Assembly (NCBI GenBank): GCA_029204225.1
Contig: CM055104.1
Location: 39,550,527 to 39,614,526, forward strand
Reading direction: 5' to 3'
Source of the DNA: Diphasiastrum complanatum
Taxonomy: Eukaryota; Streptophyta; Lycopodiopsida; Lycopodiales; Lycopodiaceae
Length of the DNA: 64,000 bases
This document shows, in pieces, positions 41,966 through 54,359 of this stretch. Position 1 is the first letter of the stretch, and each line of letters opens with the position of its first letter. The translations under genes were made by a program, and so were the position numbers. The notes under the pieces were generated by a model, which worked only from the letters and a program-made list of their open reading frames with translations, searched no databases and was not told the DNA's origin.

Positions 41966-44655
41966 AAAGCATCTTGAAGAATTTATACTATATAGGATAT
42001 CAGACTGATTTATATGATTCTTTCCAAGATGAAGTTATTCTTCTAAAAGACTGTTATGTCATATAACTTACTACTTGTGTGAATAGACATGAAATTCAGA
42101 TAAATTCTAAGGTTAAAATGTTTCAATTTTTAAACCTAGAATATCTCTGTTGCATAAAGTAATTTCAATGGAATAGTAGTTTCTATCACTCATATTGAAA
42201 ATTTTTCTGTTTGTAATGAAGTGAATCCTTTAGTGGAAGCACTTATTACTGACTTTTCTTGGATTTAGATATTTTCATGTCATCTTTCCAGTTAACTTTT
42301 ATGGAAATTTATAATTTCTTTTTTATTCGAGGGGTGAAGTGGTGGGATAAAATTCTATTTGGGAATATGTTGGTTGCATATCTTTCGGAAGAGAACCAGC
42401 TAGGGTATAGAAATGAGATTGGATCTGAAAGGAATTTTGCATAAATTCAGAGTAAGGTGCCTAATTGGAACTTTTCGAATATGAGGAATTCTCTAGGGAT
42501 TGTGTGGACAATCTGGAACTAGAACAAGTTTGGAATTTGATTCATTATCTATAAATAGTATAGTAAAAGGTCACAAGTTACTAATTCCTCACGATTTTGG
42601 GTGGAATAGAAATAAGTTTGATCAGAAATTTAAGTCTGAGAGTTCTATATTGGATCAACCTATTCTTAGTTAAGTACTAGAATCAGAGAGGGGTTAATCA
42701 GTGGGAGAAATTATGTAATTAGAAGTAAGTGGGATTGAACTGTTGAGAGTGAATTTTATTCGTCTCAAAGATTTTTTGGATATGTTATTTACTCATGAGA
42801 AATAGAAAATATTTTGTAGCTGAGTTACAAGATCTCAGTGAGATATGTGAGTAACATATGTCGATTCTGCTCTGCCAAGTAATAATGTGTTTATGTATTG
42901 GGTCATAGTGAGATTATTCTCATATGTGCACGATTAATCTTGTATGAATCTACTGTGTAATCCTAGTTACTAAGGTTATCTGGTGCACTTAACCTAGTCG
43001 GTGAACATAAACATATGATCAAGTATTGTTTTGATAGATACTTGCAGAGTTAACAAATCTTTGTATAGAAGATTTATGGATTAACTTATTAATGATTTGG
43101 GTAAGGATCTAAATGTGGTGTTATACTAGTATAATTGAATTATTCATCTAGACATTTGAGATTTCTGAATCGTAGGCAATTAACTTGAGTAGTTGGTTAC
43201 TCCAGGATGAACTTAATTGGTAAACGATCAGTGTGATGTGGATTCACCAGAAACTTATGGTTTTGATTTATATTGCTTGTAAGACACATGATTAGTGAAT
43301 CATTTCGATTCATCAGTTGAAATTATGTGCATTGGATATACAATATTCTTGGGACAGAGTATTCCTTAGTTAAGGAATAGACTTAGCTCATCAGTGATTG
43401 TATCCCAGAGAGCCCAAATGGATAATGAATTATAATGAATCCAAGAATAACAACTGAATTGATATTCAGCAGGACTTTGAATATCTAGATGTAATCTAAA
43501 GTTTTTATAGTTGAAGATGATTGTCATTTTGGTATGCGTTCAGTCTTTAATTACCAGTTGTTTATAGAACTTGAATCTTGCACTTCAGTTAAAGAATCAT
43601 GTTTTGGAAGTATTCCTAAATCCAGTATTTCTTAATGGAAGGATTTTTGAAATGACTCTTACTTTTTCTGAGTTATGGGAACATATACTCTAGTATCTTG
43701 TAAATGACTAAGTATGATTTGGATTTCAGGAAATTATGATTGACGAATCATATGAATCTAAATATTTATGGTTGACGAATCATAAATAGATACTTGATTA
43801 TTGTCAGAAGATTATAAGGAATTGTAATGATTCTTAAGTGTGATGATTAATTCTTGATCTATTATTTGAGTAAGAATTCAGATCAATGTTTTGAATCTCT
43901 CTAATTCATAATTATATTTGAGAACCTATGGATCTCACAAATATTCTCACAAGATAAGTATTTTATTTGTGGAGAATGTAATTTATCTAGTGAATGTTAT
44001 TCTACTATAGTTTATAGTCTGTAGATGCTTGAGTACAGTTCTTCATTTGAGTTGAATATCCAAATATCTTAGGAGATAGACGAGTCTATTAAGATGAATG
44101 AATGTTATTTTCTTGTATTTGGTGCTAGAAACATGAGCATATAACTCAAAAGAGTACCTAGAATACTTAGAGTTGAGTTTTAATCATTCTATATCTTAAT
44201 GATTCTCCTAGAGATTCTAATTGAATGAATTATCATATCTTAGAATTGGATTCTAAGGATATTTGTACTTGAAAGCTTATGAATTATCTATCAGAGTTGT
44301 GGATAGTTTTAGACTATAATTATAATTATTTTATTATTTTTTTAACTTTAATCTTTTAAGTTAGGTTATTTCACCCAGTGTTCCATGTAAGTATTTTACA
44401 TGAAGGTGATGTTACTAACTTGTGATGAATGTAACCCAGATGAAAAATTTATCGCTTAGTATACTTTTCAAACCTGAGTTGTACTCCAAAGCAAAGATCA
44501 ACAATTTGAAATAGGTTTATCTCTGAGTACTTGTTTGATATGAAAGTCAGACTAAGAATAATGATTTTCTCGGTTAATATTGAAAGTTAAAGGAATTGTA
44601 ATTCTTTCCTGTTTAGACAGCTTCTAAGGATAGAAGCAGTTTAAGGAGGGAAGAA
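41966..44655 (+). mobile_element. Gypsy family B 3' internal region, non-coding
   Basis: About 2.7 kb without a coding frame, upstream of a 3' LTR. 42377-42705 is repeated in reverse at 57831-58154. 44480-44655 is repeated at 16490-16666. The sequence has a monotonous mix of GAATCT/GATTCATC words. It ends in a polypurine tract (AAGGAGGGAAGAA, 44643-44655) at the LTR. I infer the long 3' untranslated region of a gypsy element. Confidence 0.55.
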
Positions 44656-45092
44656 TGTTATGTCCATGGCCAGTAAGTAGGATTCAGTATACTCCTAGTC
44701 TTGGATACACGGTACTCCAGTAAATCAAGCTGTTAGTTATGCCACGTCATACTGGATGTGACCCGAAAGTAACTAATATCCTTGTGAGGTCCAGAACACA
44801 CTAAATGGAATTTAGACAAGGTTTGAGACAGTGTATGCATGTGTAGAGTTATCAATAGCAATTCTATGAATAGGTGGTCCATGCTTAGGACTCTATTCTA
44901 GGGGAATCTATGTATAGGGGACTTAGGGCTATGCATGGCTATGTGCCCAAGTTTTTTTTGGCTCTATGTATTGAGGCCAAACTCGCCCTACTCCTCATTG
45001 TGATCATTGATTCATTGTTAGGGTTTCACTCTACATTCATGTTTCTTATTCCTTGTCTTGGGGGTGAAGCTTCTAGCGGAGCTTCCCTTGTA
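44656..45092 (+). repeat. Family B 3' LTR, copy 2
   Basis: Begins TGTTATGTCCATGGCC directly after the purine tract. It matches the LTRs at 16667 (+) and 33850-34200 (-) over about 430 bp and is cut near 45092. This copy keeps the TG start that copy 1 has lost. Confidence 0.8.
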
Positions 45093-45926
45093 GCCCGTAT
45101 GAAGTAAAGAAAATATTGAACTATGGAACAGTGATTCTTGAACACTTGGATGGAAAACGCTTTGATACTCCCGTGAATGGCAACCGATTACGCAAGTTTT
45201 GACAGCCTACTCTGCCAATTCAGCCAGCATGATCCAAATGATTTTTTATTTTTTTTATTTTTTTTTCAATTTCTTGTTTTCACTACTTAATTGCTACTTT
45301 CTTTTGGAAAATATGGTATGGAAAAAAAAAACGAAGAACAAATGAGAGAAGATTGATGAGCAAATGTCAAAAATGTCATCAGATCATAAAGTAGTCAGAT
45401 CTTTATGGAAAAATGACTTAGGAAATTAATTTTTTGGTCATTTTTTGCACAAACTATGTTAAAATTATTCGCCGGATTTTCACAAGCCAGATCGACCTCA
45501 AATATACCCACACTAAGTTGGGCGAACGTTCCTTCCACCAGTTGGTACCTGTTTTGGAGTTAGGCGAATGATCAGCAATATGGACACCTACGAGATGCAA
45601 TTTCTGTGGGCTTTTATTTGCATCGCATCTAATCTTTATTAAATGATACTGCACCTTTTCCATAATGCAGTGTTGAAATCTAGGTTGTGCGACAAAAAAC
45701 AATGATGAACTCCAACGATCCACTTCTCCTAATGTGAGTATCTTATCCAATTCTTTGTCGGTCTCAATTTCAGATGTTTTAAGTTTGATGACCCAACCAC
45801 CACACGAGGACTCATGAGGATGTTCCGCTAAATGCTCTAGATCAGGTCCTCAACGCTGATTGGTCGTCTGAACAATGGTGTGGTCCTTGATGAAGATGGA
45901 TCTACCTGCATTTCCTGTGGAACTGG
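45093..45926. other. No gene recognised
   Basis: A minus-strand frame at 45454-45750 (KILTLGEVDRWSSSLFF, VGVHIADHSPNSKTGT) might continue the coiled-coil ORF to its right but has no known motif. The stretch 45245-45450 is AT-rich. Confidence 0.35.
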
Positions 45927-46785
45927 CTATTTTTCTTGGATGTCGGGAGCTCTAGCCTGGTCCATGCCCAAATCCAACTCTGTATCTATTGTTGCCTGAT
46001 CCTGGTGCTGAGGCGAGAACCGTGACATCAATAGAATTGGAATTGGAGGCCCAGCTTCCAACACCTGAGCAGTGGCTTTCTCATAATCCTTTATAATGGC
46101 CTGGGCCTTGCCTAACTCAGTGCTTGCCATCCTTTTGAATTTATTGAATTTTTCTCCAAATCCTGCCAGTGCAGTATGGTAGGTTTTCACTTTGTGGAAC
46201 AAGTATCTAATCTCATCCAGTGTGATTGGACGGTCATACACTTGGGTCTGTAAATAGGAATCGTGTTCAAGGGTGGCCACATCCAATTCACCTTGAAGTC
46301 GTTCGCATTGCAATGCTACTAAGTCCAACTATCCTGCTAGCAACAAGGCCTACCATTTGAAATCTTGGACTGCCTTGTCAACCTTGTCCTGCACCATGGT
46401 GAGTGCATTCTGAAGGGTCGCCACATAGTCTTCTAGTCGTTGAGCAGACTCATTGGCCTTCTTCAAATCAGCATCAGACTTTGCCTCGTGTTGCTTGAAA
46501 ATCGTTAGCTCATGGTTGATCTGAATAACCTTCTGGCTAATCAAGGTATTCTTTGTCCCAAGATCGGCTATGCACCTGGACATGTCCTTCTTTTCATCAG
46601 TCATGATCTGGATCATGCGTGCAAGGTTACAAACAAGACCCATTGTGTCACCATAATGCACGATACGAGACACAACAGTAGCAGGAGCAACAGGAACAAC
46701 TCTGATAGGAATCGTGCTAACTGGCCTATAGTGTTTTACTTGTTCTTCTTCTTCAAATGTATCTTCAGCTTCAAAACTCTATGGC
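45927..46785 (-). pseudogene. Coiled-coil ORF, probably element-borne
   Basis: One frame from about 46785 to 45927 with two stops near 46330-46350. It reads an acidic start (SFEAEDTFEEEEQVKHY), a Pro/Val segment, then heptad-like helices (MTDEKKDMSRCIADLGTK, INHELTIFKQHEAKSDADLK, NESAQRLEDYVATLQNAL), and after the stops ERLQGELDVATLEHDS and KFKRMASTELGKAQAII. A long coiled coil is likely. Plant transposons often carry such ORFs, but no domain fixes the family. Confidence 0.45.
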
Positions 46786-46994
46786 ACTATGGCGTCGATC
46801 TACTTTGGAGATATAAAATAGCATGATCAACCCTAAGGGTGTCTAGTGTGGCTTCCACTTGATCGTGCTGGTTGTATTGCTCTCATGGGAACAAACCTAT
46901 GCGTGATAACTAGCTTCATCTCCTTGATGCTAGATTGATTAGATCTTGGGTTGAGGATAGGCAAGGAAAGAAACCCACTACAAACTCAAATGAC

Positions 46995-47560
46995 ACTTGG
47001 TGAATTGATAGTAGGGCTAGCTCCCACATGACTTTTCAAAAGGACACATTCTCAACCTTACACCCTTTCAATGGTGCTAATAAATTTGTTTCTTTAGCAA
47101 ATGATCAAGAGTGTAAGATAGATGGTATTGGTACCATCTCATTAAGTCTAGGATCTAGCAAAAGGATGGATCTAGACAATGTCCTTTTTATACCATCAAT
47201 TACCAAGAGCTTGCTTAGTGTTGGACAACTAATGGATGATGGTTTAGATGTTCACTTCAAGCATGGAATTTGTTCCATCATGAAGAATGATAATTGCATA
47301 GCAAATGGTGTTAAACAAGGTAGTTTGTTTAAGCTCGATGCCAAAATTGCTATGGAAAAAGAGGAAATCATTCATTCAAATGTACTCTTTTTCTCATGTA
47401 CCAAGTAGTGATGATAAGATGCAAGAAACATTCTTGGATCTTTATACAAGAGATGCTTGGATCCATCTAGTATCTTGTGTGAATGAAAGTGAAATCAACA
47501 ACCTTGGTGTCAATGATCTTGCAAGGATTGAGAGGAGCAACAAAGTGATGGAGATCTTGA
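46995..47560 (+). pseudogene. Copia element 5 protease and linker
   Basis: SRASSHMTFQKDTFSTLH (active-site DSG mutated to DSR), FVSLANDQECKIDGIGT, LLSVGQLMDDGLDVHFKHG match element 2 protease nearly residue for residue. After a frame change at about 47395 comes SHVPSSDDKMQETFLDLYT, RDAWIHLVSCVN, then NNLGVNDLARIE. This is the same protease-to-linker junction as element 2, with no integrase. Confidence 0.85.
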
Positions 47561-49190
47561 GGATCCACCTCAAAGATCAAGTGCTCCAAGAAGATCCACA
47601 AAGGCAAGGGCCGAGCCTTCAAGGCACACTTATCTTGGCAAAGGTAATCAAGGGGAAGATTCTCAACCATTCACTCTCAACACTTTTCTTACTTCAATGC
47701 TTCATGAATTATTTTTCTATGAGATATACATGAGGCAAACCGAGGTATGCTATGAGAACTACATGAGGCAACTTGAGGCCTTCATCAAGAAGGAAGTTCA
47801 AGATAAGATGTGTAATGACTCATTTGAGAACAAGTGTTTATGTCTTAGTGATCTAAAAATTGTTATGAACCAATTAAGAGTAAATTGGTTGTTTGATCAA
47901 TCATTAGAGGAGTTCTAAATCCAAAAAAGACCCTTTGTAAAGATACTTTTTATATTTCTTCTCAGATTTTGCTTACACATGGACCGATCAAAACACTCAA
48001 ATTTGAAATTTACGTTACGTAGCTCATTAGAATTGAAAAAAACAATTTTCGTAATAATGCTATAATTCGGCGTCGGGGGCAGCCCGCAAGCATGACATGC
48101 TATTCATAGTATAATATGCAATTATCATTTAAAATGGCATAACTTTCTAGTTGTAGCTCCCATCAAGACGAAAATTATACCGTTGGAAAGCGCTCGACGA
48201 GAGCTTTCCAACGGTATCCTAGATCACCTACTTTCAAGCTACCGCTCAAAAGTTATGGCCAGTAAAAGTTTCAGGCCAAAAAAAAAGTCCACATATCTCT
48301 CTATCCACGCACGAGAGATATGTGGACTTTCTTTTTTGGTCTGAAACTTTGACCGGCCATAACTTTTGAACCGCAGCACAGAAGTAGGTCATGTACATAC
48401 CTTTGGAAAGTTCTCGTCGATCGCTTTCTAACGGTATAATTTTCGTCTCAATCGGAGCTACGGTAAAAAAGTTATGCTATTTTAAATGAACTACAAACAT
48501 TAATGTACATAGAATGGTTAAGCATCGAAACTAGTGCGGGCAGAAATGAAAAAGAATTTGGATAGAAAATGAATTTATTTTGGTAATTTACATTAATAAA
48601 CTTTGTCAATCTATGTGGCATTTCTTAAAGGGTCTTTTTTGAATTCAAAATTCCTCTAATGCAGTGCTCCCAAAATTTGGAAGAGCAAAAATGAGTTAAT
48701 CACTCATTGTGTTGAAAAATGTGTGTTTTCTTTTGGAGAGACAAATTGTAAGCTTCTTATGAGAATAAGTGAAACATCCTTGTAGGACACTTATATCCAT
48801 AAGCAAGTATCTAGCCTCATGAAGTTCAAGATCACTTGTAATTATAAGATTAAGAAAATCATGCTTACTTTTAATGGTTTGTGGACTAGTCATTTTAGCA
48901 TGATAAATCGTGGTAATAGTAGCAAGTACATGTTTTGTGATCTTGATCAGTGTGATTTTCACAAGGCATGGAGACATCAGATTTCCTTCCAAGAGAAGCA
49001 TCAAGATCAAGGAGGAGCAAGTTTCAAGATCATGCATCTTCACTCAAAATGGAAGAAATCAACTGCAAAGGGGCAAGGAAGAATCAAGACTCTTCAATTC
49101 ATCTTGGAGGAGATCGATCAAAGAAGCTCTATCTTGGATATGGTGATAGATAATGTCATCATCTTTAGGGGCTCAATAGTCATCTTCTAA
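47561..49190 (+). pseudogene. Extra ORF carried by copia element 5
   Basis: After the linker (FTLNTFLTSMLHE) the RT expected from element 2 is replaced by LFFYEIYMRQTEVCYEN, RQLEAFIKKEVQDKMC, CLCLSDLKIVMNQLRVNW to a TAA at 47916. Beyond a foldback repeat (47902-48661) it resumes with CKLLMRISETS, DTYIHKQVSSLMKFKITC, YMFCDLDQCDFHKAWRH, GGASFKIMHLHSKWKKS, ending near 49190. The resumed block is clearly homologous to the ORF of element 6 (56046-57238). No family is recognised. It may be a captured host sequence. Confidence 0.55.
47902..48661. repeat. 760-bp foldback (long inverted repeat)
   Basis: The ends read TCATTAGAGGAGTTCTAAAT, then CCAAAAAAGACCC, and on the opposite strand CATTAGAGGAATTTTGAATTC, then AAAAAAGACCC. 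The arms pair throughout with mismatches and meet at 48288-48341 (AAAGTCCACATATCTCTC against GAGAGATATGTGGACTTT). Each arm also holds its own hairpin; the best is 48177-48217, with 15-base perfect arms (ATACCGTTGGAAAGC) around an 11-base loop. It has the form of a foldback or MITE-like element. Confidence 0.85.
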
Positions 49191-49284
49191 ACCTGAATAT
49201 GATTCATTTATGATGTTAAGATCAGGTCTTAGAATTCTAATATATAGATACATTATTGTTTCCAAGGCTAGATTTAAGGAGGAG

Positions 49285-49875
49285 TTTGAAAAATAGCCTA
49301 TTTTGGCAAATCTAGTCATGTAGAACTTTGTAAATATTGTGTATAATTGGGTTCCACACATGGAAGGCCAAGATGCCACATGGCAACAAACTCCCAATGT
49401 AGGTTAGGTCAAGTCAAGAGAGTTGGTCATGTCTATTTGGTGGTCATCCGTACTTTATAGGACCTACACCTAAGTTTAAGGTGATAATTTGGCCAACTAG
49501 CTACCTACCAAGCATAACTCTATGATCTAGGCTAGGGTTTCATTTAAGGGCAAGAAGAGTGAGTTAACTTCCTTATTACATGTTGGAAATCCACCTAACT
49601 TCAAAAAGGAAGTCAAATTTGCTATGTATTCCAAGCTCCCATAGTGAGAAGATAGAATATTTTTGGAGCTCATTGGCAATTTCAAGCTAGTTCACTATGT
49701 ACATTGAGTTTTTGCGATCCAAATGAAACCAAATCAATTTCTACTTGTTTTTCAGCTTGAAGGACGGACTACAGCCTGTAGTACACACGTGTGGGCTTGG
49801 ATTTCAATGTTGATCAATGCTTTTGATTGTTAATGCTTGTTGTTTGTCAAATTGCCAATCTAGATCAACTTAGAG
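49285..49875 (+). repeat. Element 5 3' LTR (truncated)
   Basis: It starts TTTGAAAAATAGCC where the element 2 LTR reads TGTGAAAAATTGCC. It shares the blocks GGCAAATCTAG, CAAACTCCCAATGTAGG and CACACGTGTG, and stops near 49875 before the end of the element 2 LTR. Confidence 0.8.
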
Positions 49876-50079
49876 AGGAGAGAGAACGTGCATTTTATAG
49901 AGAGAGAATGACAGATTCCTAGGAGAGAGAAAATCGGATGGACATTATGCTCCTGGAGGTGGTCCCAAAATACAAAGGACACTTGAGCACAAGGCATTAC
50001 ATGGCAGGTGTCAATCAATCAATCAATTCTAAATTGACAAATCGTAAATCAGAGTAGATTACCCTCTCAATATCTACGA
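49876..50079. other. Short spacer
   Basis: Purine-rich GAGAGAGA words and an ATCAATCAATCAATC run; no gene. Confidence 0.4.
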
Positions 50080-50765
50080 AAAGATATTCACAACAAGGGA
50101 GAGAGTCTACTGGTAAACAACACCACCACTAGTTGTATAGATTGAAATCGATTAACATATGCCAATTATCAGCATTCTGATTGCAAGACAGACAGTCTAC
50201 AATGTGTTATTGGACGGAGGATCGGATGTTAACCTGATAATAGAGAAACGGTGGTTGGTGCTGGGTTTAGATAAACCCGCTAAAACCCCGTATGATTTGA
50301 GGATGGCAGATGACTTCATAGTAAATGATATTGGAATACTAAGGAATGTTCGTGTCAAGGTACATGAAATTCCTTAGTCAGTATCGTTTTTCATCAAAAA
50401 AGCGCCAAATCCATGCTACAACATTCTGGTCGGCAGAACCTGGTTAAGAGACTCCAAGGTTTCCCATGATTGGGAAAACAACAAGGTGACCATCCAAGGA
50501 AACGGAACCATACAAACAGTTCACTTGGATAAATGTTTGGGTGTGAGCATAAGTACACCCAATGTGCTGGTGTGTTATGGTTTTTTTTCAGGAATCTCTG
50601 ATGAAGAAGAAGAGACTATTCGGGAATCAGATCCGGAACTATTACCAATCGGCACAATAACGTTACCGACAATGGTAGACTGTTCCGCGGCTACCGTCAA
50701 GGAGTTGGAAGGGTTCCTCACAAAAGTTTCTCAATACACGATTGGAGAAATATCAGTCAACAATG
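50080..50765 (+). pseudogene. Gypsy family C protease region, copy B
   Basis: 50080-50160 matches the flank of copy A reversed. The ORF then reads MPIISILIARQTVYNVLLDG, GSDVNLIIEKRWLVLGLDK, YDLRMADDFIVNDIGILRN, VSHDWENNKVTIQGN and, after a Cys/Phe break, SDEEEETIRESDPELLPIG and KELEGFLTKVSQYTIGE. The protease active site is DGGS here. At 50766 the expected continuation into RT is replaced by the dispersed repeat. Confidence 0.8.
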
Positions 50766-50767
50766 CA

Positions 50768-51035
50768 ATTGGATTCAATTTAATATAAGAAAAAATGGAT
50801 ATAAGGAATAGTGACTCATTTTTAGATGGATGAATCTATGATAAATTTAGACTTGCATTCTTATTTCCCAAATAACTATGAAATGAGTAACTAGTGACTT
50901 TCTACTATGTTAATTGGGGTCGGAATTTTGTAAGTCCATATTTTTCTCTTTAATTATGATTTTAATTTTCTTTGCTATGCATTCATACTTGTACAACCTA
51001 GGTGGGCAAAGAAATACAAAATACAAAAGAAATTA
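50768..51035 (+). repeat. Dispersed repeat associated with gypsy family C, copy 2
   Basis: Matches 28264-28510 in the same orientation with an extra segment (TTGCATTCTTATTTCCC). It follows directly after the protease region. Confidence 0.75.
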
Positions 51036-52440
<1,405 letters not shown>

Positions 52441-52444
52441 CTCA

Positions 52445-54102
52445 CTAGCCATCCAAGGAAACGGAACCGTACAAACAATTCACTTGGATAAACGTTTGGG
52501 TGTGAACATAAGAACACCCAATGTGCTGGTGTGTTATGCTTTTTTTTTCAAGAATCTCTGATGAAGAAGAAGAGACTATTCTGGAATCAAAACTGGAACT
52601 ATTACCAATAGGTACAATAACGTTATTGGTAATGCTAGATTTTTCCGCGGCTATTGTCAAGGAGATGGAAGGGTTCCTCACAAAAGTTTCTCAATACACG
52701 ATTGGAGAAATGTCAGTCAACAATGCGAGAAGGTGAAGGACATTAAAGTGGCCCACTAGATGCAGAATGAAGGGGAACAAATTTGCCTCATAAACATTGG
52801 GACCGATGACAAGCCAAAAAACTTTGAATAGGTGTACATATTCCCGCGCAGGTGGCAGAGGACGCCGAGAAGCTATTCCAAAAATTCAAGGATGTTTTTG
52901 CTTGGTTCTATCATTACCTAAAAGACATCCTTGCATTGCTTGCTCAATATCGTATTTAATAAGATACTACAATACCACATGCTCACTAGTCACGGTATTG
53001 TATGAATCCCAATTACGCCAAAGCAGCTACGGAGTATATCAATAAATTGTTGCTGGCCGGATTCATCAAACAAGTAGACCACGCTACTTGTTTGTCACTT
53101 ATCGTGGTTGAACCAAAGAAAAATTGAAAACTTTGTATCTGCATTGATTATCGCAAGCTCAATGATGCTACAAAAAAGGACCCTACCTATGGGTCGGACT
53201 TCGTCCTCAACATGGTAGTTGGGCACGAAGTATACTCCTTCATGATGCTTATTCAAGGTATTGTCAAATCTTCATCGTGCAAGAGGACCGATATAAGACG
53301 ACGTTTATTACCGATGGAGATGCCTTTGGGATTAAAGAGCGCACAGCCTACATACCAATGAGCGGTTAACTAGATGTTCAAGGAGTATTTGGATGAATTC
53401 ATGAGGATTTTTCTTGATGATTTTAGCATTTTCAGTGATCTGGCTATCCATTTGGAGAAACTCTAAAAGTGTTTTGAATGTTGCCGGAAGTATGGTATTA
53501 GGGCTTAATCCTGAAAAATGTTTGTTTGTTGTGGCTTTAGGACTGATTCTAGGTTATATTGTTTCGAAGGTCGGAAAATTTCTTGACCCTCGAAAGCTCA
53601 AAGCAGTCTTGAATATGCCTGACCCAAGCAACCCAGAGAACATCTTGGTATTTAATGGTATTGCTTAGTTCAACCGTTGCTTTATTCAAGACTATGGCCT
53701 CGATTACTAAATTGATGAAGAAGGATGCATCATTCTCTTGGGGCAACTTATGCCAAAAAGCCTAGGAGACTATGAAGCAGAAATATGTGGATGCCCCAAT
53801 TTTGAAACCTCCAAGGTGGGACCTTGAATTTCACGTTCACACGAATGCTTCCGATGTTGTTGTTGGGGCCATGCTAGCCCAACCCAAAATCCGACCAGTA
53901 AGGTGGATCAATCGATTGTTCATGCTTCTCGGTTACTGAACTACGTGGAGTGGAATTACATCATCAAGGAAAGGAAAGCATTAGCTATGGTTTATGAATT
54001 GAATAGGTTTTGCCATTATTGATTGGGCAACAAATTTGTTTTCTATGTAGGCTTTGGTAAATTCAGTAAATAAACCATAGGTATCGGGAAGGATGGCCCG
54101 GT
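52445..54102 (+). pseudogene. Gypsy family C protease end to RNase H, copy C
   Basis: 52445-52735 repeats the region after the protease (TNVLVC-like, ISDEEEETILESKLELLPIG, MEGFLTKVSQYTIGEM). It then continues without a break into the RT region seen at 26530: VVEPKKN..LCICIDYRKLND (about 53105-53170), FLDDFSIFSDLAIHLEKL, EKCLFVVALGLILGYIVSK, LKAVLNMPDPSNP (53414-53668), and a decayed RNase H with WNYIIKERKALAMVYELNRF (about 53950-54010). Many frameshifts. It is cut at 54102, inside the block that continues ARWLLLFLE in copy A, by a CACTA terminus. Confidence 0.85.
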
Positions 54103-54250
54103 CACTACAAGAGGACGGGCGATTCCCAAGGCTTTTTTTCAGCATTTCTTTGAAAGATAGTTTTTAAAATGAGTCGTGCGGGGAGCGGAATGCTCGAGCC
54201 TCGGGTCCGGTATCTGGCCTCGAAATAAGCCTACCAAATTTGAACTTGGT
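54103..54250 (-). mobile_element. CACTA element 1, terminal region
   Basis: CACTACAAGAGGACGGGC begins exactly where the gypsy sequence breaks off (GGCCCGGT|CACTACAAG). The minus-strand transposase piece at 54360-56045 reads toward this end, so it is the 3' terminus. A GCCTCGGG word at 54198 resembles the CCTCGG words near 58155. The opposite terminus was not found. Confidence 0.65.
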
Positions 54251-54359
54251 TTTGAAACATTTATAGAGAGGGATATAGAGAGGGTTATAAATCCACTAGA
54301 AGGCCTCAAAAATATCTCCTATAGCTTCATCATTGATAAGCTGATCTTCAAAAGCTAAT

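Larger units (their letters stand above)
46995..49875 (+). mobile_element. Copia element 5, non-autonomous, plus strand
   Basis: Starts at 46995 in the region just before protease (NSNDTW, as in element 2). It has protease, the element 2-type linker, no integrase and no RT. It then carries an extra coding region, with a foldback repeat inside, a purine tract (AAGGAGGAG) and a 3' LTR from 49285. The LTR is a diverged copy of the element 2 LTR. The 5' LTR and gag are missing, so it was cut on the left. Confidence 0.75.
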
